Shown here: one piece after another, positions 1 to 6,792 of the stretch
How the letters are laid out: the number at the start of each line of letters is the position of its first letter
Position numbering within the stretch: position 1 is the stretch's first letter
Assembly: GCA_025454095.1 (NCBI GenBank)
Contig: JALOPC010000015.1
Span: 1-14,131, forward strand
Direction: 5' to 3'
From: Syntrophales bacterium
GTDB taxonomy: Bacteria; Desulfobacterota; Syntrophia; Syntrophales; UBA2192
DNA: 14,131 nt
Notes under the pieces: generated by a model
What the model was told of the DNA's origin: nothing
The model's input: the letters and a program-made list of their open reading frames with translations, nothing else
The model's database searches: none
Position numbers and translations under genes: made by a program

Positions 1-1
1 T

Positions 2-658
2 TTCCCCGAGTACGGCGTCCTGAAACTCCCCGACAGCGTGAGCGACGACGCGGGGGCCTTCGTGGAGCCGCTGGCCGTGGCCGTTCACGCCGTGAAGCGA
101 TCCCGCCTGAAAATCGGCGCCTCCGTGGCCGTCGTGGGCGCGGGGCCCATAGGCCTCTTGGTCATGCAGGCCTGCCGCGCCGCCGGCGCCGGCAAGATCT
201 TCGTCATCGAACCCCTCAAGGGACGCCGCGAGCTTGCCGCGAAAACCGGGGCCACGGCGGTCTTCGATCCCACGCAGGGCGATGCCGGCAAGGCGATCGG
301 CGATCTGACCGACGGCCTGAGGGCCGACTGGGCCTTCGACTGCGTCGGCAACCAGGCCTCCTTCGACACGGCCGTAAAGGTCACCGGACGAAGGGCCGTC
401 CTCTGTGTCGTGGGGCTCTCCCTGAAGCCCATCGAGGTCCCCTTCATCCGCCTCTGGGGCCACGAGAAGGAACTCGTGTTCTCCAGCGGATACGAGGACG
501 AGTTCCCGGCCGCGATCCAGTACCTCGCCGACGGCCGCGTCAACGTCGAGCCGCTCATCACGGCGCGGATCAAAGTGGACGATCTCGTCGACAAGGGGAT
601 CAAGGAACTCATCGAACACGGCAGCGATTACGTAAAAATCCTCGTCTACCCCAAGTAA
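2..658 (+). CDS. Zinc-type medium-chain alcohol dehydrogenase, 3' part, (R,R)-butanediol dehydrogenase-like
   Basis: The reading frame is open from the left window edge, so the N-terminus with the catalytic zinc ligands is missing and about 218 residues remain. The visible part starts with the PEYGVLKLPDSVSDDAGAFV region and EPLAVAVHAV, typical of the junction between the catalytic and cofactor domains. A Rossmann motif GAGPIG follows near bases 145-162. An acidic residue after the second strand (VIEP) suggests NAD rather than NADP. The C-terminal ending (ELIEHGSDYVKILVYPK) resembles butanediol and sorbitol/threonine dehydrogenases. By family it would interconvert a secondary alcohol and a ketone in the cytoplasm. 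It is the first visible gene of a plus-strand run, 18 bases before the SDR gene. A 6-hydroxy-alicyclic acyl-CoA dehydrogenase or a threonine dehydrogenase are alternatives; the substrate is not determined by what is visible. Confidence 0.85.
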   Translation, partial: FPEYGVLKLPDSVSDDAGAFVEPLAVAVHAVKRSRLKIGASVAVVGAGPIGLLVMQACRAAGAGKIFVIEPLKGRRELAAKTGATAVFDPTQGDAGKAIGDLTDGLRADWAFDCVGNQASFDTAVKVTGRRAVLCVVGLSLKPIEVPFIRLWGHEKELVFSSGYEDEFPAAIQYLADGRVNVEPLITARIKVDDLVDKGIKELIEHGSDYVKILVYPK

Positions 659-676
659 CTGCAAGGAGGAGAGAAC

Positions 677-1471
677 ATGCATCTTCCCTATTTCGACCTG
701 ACAGGTAAAGTAGCCATCATCACCGGCGGCGCCACGGGAATCGGCAGAGGCCTGGCCGAGGGCCTGGCCGACGCCGGCGCCACCATCGTTCTGTGCGCCC
801 GCCGCAAGGAAGTCATCGAACAGGCCTGCAAGGAAATCAAGGACCGGGCCGGCGTGAAGACCCTGGCCGCGCCGCTGGACATCACGAAAACCGACCAGAT
901 CAAGGCCGTCACGGACAGCGTGATGAAGGAATTCGGCCGGATCGACATCCTCGTGAACAACGCGGGCGTGGGCGGCAGCGAAAAGCCCATCATCAACGTG
1001 AAGAAGCCCGAGAAGGAGATGACCGAGGCCGACTGGGACCAGACGGTCGCCACGGACCTGCGGGGCATCTTCGTCCTCACCCAGGCCGTCGCAAAGAAGA
1101 TGATCGAGAAGGGCGAGGGGGGCAAGGTCATCAACGTGTCCTCCATCACGGCGCTGATCGGCATGGCGAACATGGCGGCCTACTGCTCCAGCAAGGCGGC
1201 CGTCGTGCAGCTCACCCGGGTCATGGCCCTGGAGTGGATCCGCTTCAACATCCAGTGCAACGCGATCCTGCCCGGCTACTTCGAGACGCCCATGAACACG
1301 CACTTCTTCGCAACCGACGTGGGCAAGGAAATCATCAAGCGCAACATCCCGCAGAACCGTCTCGGCCAGATGGACGACATGAAGGGCCTGGCCGTTTACC
1401 TCGCCTCGCCGGCTTCGAACTTCATGACGGGCTCCACGCTCGTCATCGACGGCGGGCAGACCAGCTGGTAG
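677..1471 (+). CDS. Short-chain dehydrogenase/reductase (FabG-like SDR)
   Basis: This 264-residue classical SDR is full length for the family. It has the cofactor motif TGGATGIG (residues 16-23), NNAG (94-97), and the catalytic Ser156, Tyr169 and Lys173 in YCSSK with standard spacing. The C-terminal GSTLVIDGGQTSW is the usual SDR ending. Residues about 100-118 form a lysine-rich insertion after NNAG. The ATG at 677 is preceded by AAGGAGGAG at a good distance. Family members oxidise or reduce hydroxy/keto groups with NAD(P). The Arg-Arg pair after the second strand (residues 42-43) makes NADP use possible. It sits between an alcohol dehydrogenase and an enoyl-CoA hydratase, which fits a 3-hydroxyacyl-CoA or alicyclic hydroxyacyl-CoA dehydrogenase role, but this is inference. 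Family assignment is firm; substrate is unknown. Confidence 0.9.
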   Translation: MHLPYFDLTGKVAIITGGATGIGRGLAEGLADAGATIVLCARRKEVIEQACKEIKDRAGVKTLAAPLDITKTDQIKAVTDSVMKEFGRIDILVNNAGVGGSEKPIINVKKPEKEMTEADWDQTVATDLRGIFVLTQAVAKKMIEKGEGGKVINVSSITALIGMANMAAYCSSKAAVVQLTRVMALEWIRFNIQCNAILPGYFETPMNTHFFATDVGKEIIKRNIPQNRLGQMDDMKGLAVYLASPASNFMTGSTLVIDGGQTSW

Positions 1472-1487
1472 GAAGGAGAGAGCCGCC

Positions 1488-2191
1488 ATGAAGATCAAGG
1501 ATTACAAAACCGTCATCCTGGAGAAGAACGAGGAGGGGATCGGCACGCTGACGCTGAACCGCCCCGAGGTCTTCAACGCCATCAGCGAGGAATTGACCAG
1601 CGAGGTGCTCGACGCCCTGCGCATCGTCAACGCCGATGCGGACATCAAGGTCCTCATCATCACGGGGGCCGGCAAGGGCTTCCAGGCCGGCGCCGACATC
1701 AGCCCGTCATCGCCGCCATCAACGGCCTGGCGCTCGGCGGGGGCCTCGAGCTGGCCCTGGCCTGCTCGATCCGCATCGCCGTGGAAGGCGCCAAGCTGGG
1801 CCTGCCCGAAGTGAAGCTGGGCATCATCCCCGGCACGGGCGGCACCCAGCGGCTGCCCCGCATCGTGGGCAAGGGCCGCGCCTACGAGATCCTGCTCACG
1901 GGCGACCCCATCGACGCCGCCGAGGCGTACCGGATCGGCCTCGTGAACAAGGTCGTCCCCAAGGGCGAGGCCCTGAAGGCCGCCGAGGAGATGGCGCGCC
2001 GGATCATCGTCAACGGCCCCTTCGCCGTGGAGATGTGCAAGGACGCCGTCGAGATCGGCATGGAGTGCCCCCTGGAACAGGCCGTCCAGTACTCCCAGAA
2101 GAACTGCATCGCCTGCTTCGGCACGGAGGACATGAAGGAAGGCACGACGGCCTTCATCGAGAAGCGCAAGGCGAATTTCAAGGGGAAATAA
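1488..2191 (+). pseudogene. Enoyl-CoA hydratase (crotonase family), broken by an internal deletion with frameshift
   Basis: The start at 1488 follows a GGAAGGAGAG ribosome site 16 bases after the SDR stop. Residues 1-72 read as a normal crotonase N-terminus ending in the oxyanion-hole segment FQAGADIS. The frame then jumps: from base 1703 the +2-shifted frame reads [21 protein letters not shown] and [17 protein letters not shown], with both expected catalytic glutamates, and runs to the stop at 2191. In crotonases roughly 27-30 residues lie between GADI and PVIAA, and here they are absent. The two pieces sum to 234 residues against a usual 258-262. The missing DNA must be 3n+1 bases, probably 80-90. 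Read straight through, the first frame gives a 108-residue dead product. This is either a genuine pseudogene or an assembly/sequencing deletion; the otherwise intact second half favours a recent or artefactual lesion. Confidence 0.85.
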
Positions 2192-2278
2192 CCCGGCCGC
2201 CCCGCGTCATTTTCATCTTGCAATGACCTGTCTGTTGGAGCAGGATGAGCACGGAAACGGCACGGGGATAAGGACACA

Positions 2279-2326
2279 GGGCAAGCCCCCCGCGCGGAGA
2301 CGCCTTCGACGCGGGATCGTTTGCCC
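2279..2326 (+). other. Possible folded leader upstream of the E2 gene
   Basis: In the 176-base gap between the hydratase and E2, GGGCAA (2279-2284) can pair with TTGCCC (2321-2326), and inside it CCCGCG (2289-2294) with CGCGGG (2310-2315). A smaller repeat GTCATT/AATGAC lies at 2206-2211 and 2222-2227. I recognise no known riboswitch and no convincing promoter here. The pairing is imperfect and may be a by-product of high GC content. Confidence 0.25.
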
Positions 2327-2367
2327 TCGGTCCCGAGCCTCATGCCCAAACATTGTGGAGGCAAGAT

Positions 2368-3633
2368 ATGCCTGTCGAAATCGTGATGCCCAAACTCGGC
2401 CTGACCATGACCGAGGGGTTGATTGTGGAATGGAGGAAGAAGGAGGGGGACCCCGTCAAGAAGGGGGACATCCTCTTCGTCCTCGAAACGGAGAAGGTGA
2501 CCTACGAGGTCGAAGCGCCCGAGGACGGCACCCTGGGCAAGATCCTGGTCAAGGAACAGGAGACCGTCCCCGTCGGCGCTGCAGTCGCGTACCTGCTCAA
2601 GCCCGGTGAGGCCGCCGTCGAGGTGACGGCAGCGCCCGCCGCCGCGCCGAAGGCGGAAGCGGCTTCCCCTGCCCCAGCCGCCCCGGCCGCAGCGGCCGCA
2701 CCGGCTGGCGCACCGCCCGCAGGCGGCCGTGTCAAGGCCACGCCGCTGGCGAAAAAAGTGGCGAAAGAACTCGGCGTCGACCTCGCCGCCGTCGCCGGCT
2801 CGGGCCCCGGCGGACGGATCCTTCGCGAAGACGTGGAAAAAGCGAAAGCCGCCGGCGTGCAGGCGCCCGCGGCACCGGCCGCGGCTGCAGCCCCGGCCCC
2901 CGCGGCCCCGGCTCAAGCCACGGCGGCACCCGCGGCGGCCGCCGCGGAGGGGCGGCTTGCGGCCTTCACCGGCATGCGCAAGACGATCGCCAAGCGGATG
3001 CTCCAGAGCAAGGTCGAGGCTGCCCAGGCGTACATGGGCAACACCGTGGACGCCACCCGCATCCAGGCGCTTCGCGCGGAGCTGCTGCCCTTCATCGAGA
3101 AGAAGAGCGGCGTGCGCATCACCATCACCGACCTGATGATGAAGGTGACCGGCGCGGCCCTGCGGGAGCACCCCGTCATCAACACACGCTGGACCGACAA
3201 GGGCGTCCTCTTCCTGCCCGAGGTGAACATGGGCATGGCCATGGCGCTCGACGAGGGGCTCATCGTCCCCGTCATCAAGAACATCAATGCCAAGAGCCTC
3301 GGCCAGGTGGCCCAGGACCGCGTGGCCCTGATCGAGAAGGGAAAAAAGAACAGCTTCCTGCCCGACGACATCAAGGGGAGCACCTTCACGCTCTCGGCCA
3401 TGGGGATGTTCGGCCTCGAGACGTTCACGGCCATCATCAACCAGCCCGAAAACGCCATCCTCGCCGTGGGGGCGATCCTCGACAAGCCCGTGGCCCTCAA
3501 GGGCGAAGTGGTCATCCGGCCCATGATGACCGTCAACCTGACCTACGACCACCGCACGATCGACGGGGCCGAGGCGGGCAAGTTCATGCGGACCCTGAAG
3601 GAGATGATCGAGGAGCCGCTCACCATCCTGTAA
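2368..3633 (+). CDS. 2-oxoacid dehydrogenase complex E2, dihydrolipoamide acyltransferase (acetoin/pyruvate type)
   Basis: This 421-residue E2 transfers the acyl group from the E1-charged lipoyl arm to CoA. Domains in order are: a lipoyl domain (residues 1-81) with lipoyl lysine Lys43 in ETEKVTYE; an Ala/Pro linker; a peripheral-subunit-binding domain (about 122-160, TPLAKKVAKELGVDL...GPGGRILREDV); a second Ala/Pro linker; and the catalytic domain (about 197-421) with the DHRTIDG motif (394-400, His395). There is one lipoyl domain only. I chose ATG 2368 because GGAGG sits six bases upstream; an in-frame TTG at 2353 overlaps that site. The MPKLGLTMTEG opening is common in acetoin and branched-chain type E2s. 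The E3 gene follows 94 bases downstream. No E1 gene is present upstream in the window, so the 2-oxoacid (pyruvate, acetoin-like ketone or other) cannot be named. Confidence 0.93.
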   Translation: MPVEIVMPKLGLTMTEGLIVEWRKKEGDPVKKGDILFVLETEKVTYEVEAPEDGTLGKILVKEQETVPVGAAVAYLLKPGEAAVEVTAAPAAAPKAEAASPAPAAPAAAAAPAGAPPAGGRVKATPLAKKVAKELGVDLAAVAGSGPGGRILREDVEKAKAAGVQAPAAPAAAAAPAPAAPAQATAAPAAAAAEGRLAAFTGMRKTIAKRMLQSKVEAAQAYMGNTVDATRIQALRAELLPFIEKKSGVRITITDLMMKVTGAALREHPVINTRWTDKGVLFLPEVNMGMAMALDEGLIVPVIKNINAKSLGQVAQDRVALIEKGKKNSFLPDDIKGSTFTLSAMGMFGLETFTAIINQPENAILAVGAILDKPVALKGEVVIRPMMTVNLTYDHRTIDGAEAGKFMRTLKEMIEEPLTIL

Positions 3634-3675
3634 CCCGGCGCTGCAGGCCGCAGCGCCCCAGCGACGTTCCGGACA

Positions 3676-3699
3676 CGGGCGGGGTCACTGCCCCGCCCG
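3676..3699 (+). other. GC-rich hairpin between E2 and E3 genes
   Basis: CGGGCGGGG (3676-3684) pairs perfectly with CCCCGCCCG (3691-3699) around a six-base loop. It is followed by A residues, not T, so it is not a standard intrinsic terminator on this strand. It may stabilise the E2 transcript, tune E3 expression, or be a dispersed palindromic element, since a similar core occurs at 10881-10898. Confidence 0.5.
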
Positions 3700-3727
3700 A
3701 AAAACGCGACAACGAGGGAATTCGAAC

Positions 3728-5431
3728 ATGCCTGTGGATATCGTCATGCCCAAGCTCGGTCTGACCATGACCGAGGGATTGATCACCGAGTGGAGGAAGA
3801 AGGAAGGGGATCCCGTCAAGAAGGGCGAGATTCTCTTCGTGCTCGAAACGGAGAAGGTGACCTACGAGGTCGAGGCGCCCGAGGACGGCACCCTGGGAAA
3901 AATCCTGGTCCCGGCGCAGCAGACCGTTCCCGTGGGCGCCGTCGTCGGCCTGCTGCTCAAACCGGGCGAATCGGCCGCGGCCGCCCCCTCGGCCCCCGCG
4001 CAGGCCGCATCCGCCCCGGCGTCGAAAGCGCCGGCCGCGGGCCCGTCCCCCGGCGGGAAAAAGAAAATCGTCATCGTCGGCGGCGGCGTGGGCGGCTACC
4101 CGGCCGCCATCCGCGCGGCCCGCATGGGCGCCGAGGTGACGCTCATCGAGAAGGACGCCCTCGGGGGCACGTGCCTCAACTGGGGGTGCATCCCCACCAA
4201 GTCCCTGCTCCAGTCCGCCGGCGTCGTCCAGACGATGAAGGAGTCCGAGACCTTCGGCGTGAAGTGCAAGGGCTACGAAGTGGACTTCGGCGCCGTCATG
4301 GCCCGCAAGAACACGGTCGTGGCCCAGCTCACGCGCGGCGTGGGCGCCCTGCTGAAGGCCAAGAAGGTGAAGGTCATCCAGGGGACGGCGTCCTTCGTGG
4401 ACGCGAAAACCCTGCAGATCAAGGAAACGGGTGAGACGATCCAGGGAGACGCCGTGCTCATCGCCTCCGGCTCCGTCCCCGGCCGGATCCCCATCGAGGG
4501 GATCGACGGCCCCGACGTCATGGACTCCAACCAGGTCCTGGCCATGAAGACGCTCCCGAAGAGCGTCGTCGTCATCGGCGGCGGCGTCATCGGCGTGGAA
4601 TTCGCGCAGTTCCTCGTCGCCATGGGCACCCAGGTCACGATCCTGGAGATGCTCCCCGGGCTCGTCCCGGGCGTGGACAAGGAAATCGCCGCGTTGCTGC
4701 AGAAGCAGATCGCCGCGGCGGGCGCGAAGGTCGTCACCGGCGCAGCCGTGAAAAGCATCGTCCACAGGAAGACGGAAAACGCGGTCACCTACGCCATCGG
4801 CGACAAGACCGAGACGATCATCGCCGAGAAGGTGTTCCTCACCGTGGGCCGCAAGCCGGACTTCTCGCTTCTCGGCATCGACAAGGTCGGGATCAAGCAC
4901 GAGCGGGGCGCCATCGTCGTCAACGAGTTCATGGAGACCAGCGTCCCCGGCATCTGGGCCGCAGGCGACGTCGTCGGCGGCATCATGCTCGCCCACCTGG
5001 CCTCGGCCGAGGGCGAGTGCGCCGTGCGGAACATCCTCGGACACCGGGAAGTCATGAACTACAGGGCCGTCCCCTCCTGCATCTACACGACGCCCGAGGT
5101 GGCCTCCGTGGGACTCACGGAGGAGAAGGCGAAGGAGCGGGGCGAGATCCAGGTCGGCCGCTTCCCCCTGCGGGGCAACGGCAAGGCCCTGGTCCTCAAC
5201 GAGACGGAAGGCCTGGTCAAGGTCATCTCCGACAAGAAATACGGCGAAGTGCTGGGCGTCCACATCATCGGCCCCCACGCCACGGACATGATCGCCGAGG
5301 CCGTCCTGGGGATGACCCTGGAGATGACCGCCGAGGAGCTGGCCGGAGCCATCCACCCGCACCCGACGGTGTCGGAGGCGATCATGGAGGCGGCCATGGT
5401 GATCGCCGGCGGGGCCATCCACATGCCCTAA
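3728..5431 (+). CDS. lpdA: Dihydrolipoamide dehydrogenase (E3) with N-terminal lipoyl domain
   Basis: This 567-residue protein reoxidises dihydrolipoamide and passes electrons through FAD to NAD. Residues 1-81 are a lipoyl domain with lipoyl Lys43, matching the E2 lipoyl domain at 72 of 81 positions. An Ala/Pro linker follows to about residue 110. The E3 core shows the FAD-binding GGGVGG (118-123), the redox disulfide CLNWGC (Cys149, Cys154), the NAD-binding GGGVIG (284-289), a C-terminal FAD contact AAGDV, and the His-Glu pair in HPHPTVSE (His545, Glu550). All catalytic residues are present. The ATG at 3728 has GAGGGA about eight bases upstream. Lipoyl-E3 fusions are known from several bacterial pyruvate and acetoin dehydrogenase complexes. 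It is the last gene of its plus-strand run; a weak stem TCGCCC/GGGCGA at 5439-5460 follows the stop. Confidence 0.95.
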   Translation: MPVDIVMPKLGLTMTEGLITEWRKKEGDPVKKGEILFVLETEKVTYEVEAPEDGTLGKILVPAQQTVPVGAVVGLLLKPGESAAAAPSAPAQAASAPASKAPAAGPSPGGKKKIVIVGGGVGGYPAAIRAARMGAEVTLIEKDALGGTCLNWGCIPTKSLLQSAGVVQTMKESETFGVKCKGYEVDFGAVMARKNTVVAQLTRGVGALLKAKKVKVIQGTASFVDAKTLQIKETGETIQGDAVLIASGSVPGRIPIEGIDGPDVMDSNQVLAMKTLPKSVVVIGGGVIGVEFAQFLVAMGTQVTILEMLPGLVPGVDKEIAALLQKQIAAAGAKVVTGAAVKSIVHRKTENAVTYAIGDKTETIIAEKVFLTVGRKPDFSLLGIDKVGIKHERGAIVVNEFMETSVPGIWAAGDVVGGIMLAHLASAEGECAVRNILGHREVMNYRAVPSCIYTTPEVASVGLTEEKAKERGEIQVGRFPLRGNGKALVLNETEGLVKVISDKKYGEVLGVHIIGPHATDMIAEAVLGMTLEMTAEELAGAIHPHPTVSEAIMEAAMVIAGGAIHMP

Positions 5432-5473
5432 CCCCCTGTCGCCCTCTTTCCCGGGGGCGATCGGGCAACAAAA

Positions 5474-5515
5474 TTGAGTGAATGATCACTAATAGTTGAG
5501 TGAATGCACACTAAG
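5474..5515. promoter_or_regulatory. Tandem pseudo-palindromic operator pair
   Basis: Two 20-base boxes, 5474-5493 and 5496-5515, start 22 bases apart and agree at 17 of 20 positions. Each has the form T-N-AGTG-N6-CACT-N-A, an inverted repeat of a kind bound by TetR-family dimers. The TGAGTGAATGATCACT core resembles operators of acyl-CoA-responsive regulators such as Bacillus FadR (TGAATGA half-sites). The boxes form an AT-rich island about 75 bases before the acyl-CoA dehydrogenase start in very GC-rich DNA. The two-turn spacing would put two dimers on the same face of the helix. No regulator gene is in the window, and I could not assign -35/-10 boxes with confidence. Confidence 0.65.
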
Positions 5516-5588
5516 TGCCGGTCTCGGGCGGTACGTCCCGCCCGGCCCCCGGCGCCACCGAACGGAACCGCGAGAGGAGGATACACAC

Positions 5589-6767
5589 ATGGCTTGGGAT
5601 TTTGGAAACACGAAGGAAGAGGAAGCCTACCGGCAGCAAGTGGCCGCTTTCCTCGACAAGGAGCTGACCGAGGAGATCGCCCGGCAGAACTGGGAAGACC
5701 TGGGACTGGACAAGGAAGGGCGCGCCTTCGGAAAGAAACTCTACGAGTCGGGCCTGCTGGGCTGGAGCTGGCCCGTGGAGTACGGCGGCAAAGGCCTTTC
5801 GCCCGTCTACGACTTCATCCTCATCGACGAGCTGGGCAAGCGCTGGAGCGCTCACGTGCCCAACGACGTGGCCTACACCATGGTAGGGCACACCATCCTG
5901 CGGCGGGGCAGCGACGCGATGAAAAAGGAGTTCATCCCCCGCATCGTCCGCGGCGAGATCGAGTTCGGCCTGGGCTACACGGAGCCCGAGGCGGGCTCGG
6001 ACCTGGCAAACATGAAGATGACGGCCATCGACCAGGGCGACTACTACCTCGTCAACGGCCAGAAGACCTTCAACACGGAAAGCCACTACGCGGACTACCA
6101 CTGGCTGGCGGCCAAGACGGACCTGAAGGCCTCCCCCTACAAGGGGATCAGCCTCTTCATCGTCGACCAGCATGGCCCCGGGATCACGATCCGCCCCATG
6201 ATCACCATGTCGGGCGAGCGGACCAACGAGGTCTTCTACGACGACGTGAAGGTGCCGAAGAACCGCCTCGTGGGCGAAGTGAACAAGGGCTTCTACTACA
6301 TGATGGAGGCCCTCATGTCGGAGCGCAACTACGTCTTCACCCCTTCGCGCTACTACCCCTACCTGAACATGCTCCTCGACTACGCGAAGCAGACGACCTA
6401 CCTGGGCAAACCCCTGGCCGAGGACCCCATGGTCCGCCAGAAGATCGCCCAGATCGCCGTCGAGATCGAGACGACCCAGCTGCTCTCCGACCACGCCCGG
6501 TGGATGGAGTGGAACCACCAGACCATGACCTGCGAGCCCGAGATCACGAAGGTCGTCGTCTCCGAGATGGAGCAGCGGATGGTGGACAACGCGATGCAGC
6601 TGCTCGACCAGTACTGCCAGCTCGAGGAGGGCTCCAAGTACGTGCCCCTCAAGGGCCGCATCGAGTGGGAGTTCCTGCACTCCTTCATGACCACGATCGG
6701 CGCCGGCACGAGCGAAGTCGGCCGGGGCGTCATCGCAACCCGCGGCCTGGGTCTCCCCAGGGGCTAA
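5589..6767 (+). CDS. Acyl-CoA dehydrogenase, pimeloyl-CoA dehydrogenase large-subunit-like; probable catalytic partner of a heteromer
   Basis: This 392-residue protein has full acyl-CoA dehydrogenase length. It shows the FAD/substrate loop YTEPEAGSD (130-138), VNGQKTFNT (155-163) and the C-terminal GAGTSEVGR (371-379). The medium-chain-type base glutamate is Ala372 here. As in isovaleryl-CoA dehydrogenase, which has the same GAGTSEV sequence, the base is probably Glu245 in the helix segment ALMSER. It would oxidise an acyl-CoA to the 2-enoyl-CoA, passing electrons to ETF. I chose ATG 5589 for its AGGAGG eight bases upstream; an in-frame GTG at 5496 falls inside the operator boxes. It heads the second operon, downstream of a tandem operator, and the next gene, 25 bases on, is a second dehydrogenase. 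The PimC/PimD and FadE26/FadE27 arrangements are close precedents. Substrate unknown. Confidence 0.9.
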   Translation: MAWDFGNTKEEEAYRQQVAAFLDKELTEEIARQNWEDLGLDKEGRAFGKKLYESGLLGWSWPVEYGGKGLSPVYDFILIDELGKRWSAHVPNDVAYTMVGHTILRRGSDAMKKEFIPRIVRGEIEFGLGYTEPEAGSDLANMKMTAIDQGDYYLVNGQKTFNTESHYADYHWLAAKTDLKASPYKGISLFIVDQHGPGITIRPMITMSGERTNEVFYDDVKVPKNRLVGEVNKGFYYMMEALMSERNYVFTPSRYYPYLNMLLDYAKQTTYLGKPLAEDPMVRQKIAQIAVEIETTQLLSDHARWMEWNHQTMTCEPEITKVVVSEMEQRMVDNAMQLLDQYCQLEEGSKYVPLKGRIEWEFLHSFMTTIGAGTSEVGRGVIATRGLGLPRG

Positions 6768-6792
6768 ACGATCACATCAGGAGGTTTGTCTC

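Noticed and set aside
2219-2246. Promoter TTGCAA/CAGGAT upstream of E2
   Set aside because: The -10 match is poor and the spacing is 16; not better than chance.
5474-5502. TTGAGT as a -35 box for the dehydrogenase operon
   Set aside because: No acceptable -10 occurs 16-18 bases downstream from either copy; the repeats are better explained as operator sites.
5496-5588. In-frame GTG start at 5496 giving a longer first acyl-CoA dehydrogenase
   Set aside because: It lies within the second operator box, the added residues have no family similarity, and ATG 5589 has an ideal AGGAGG.
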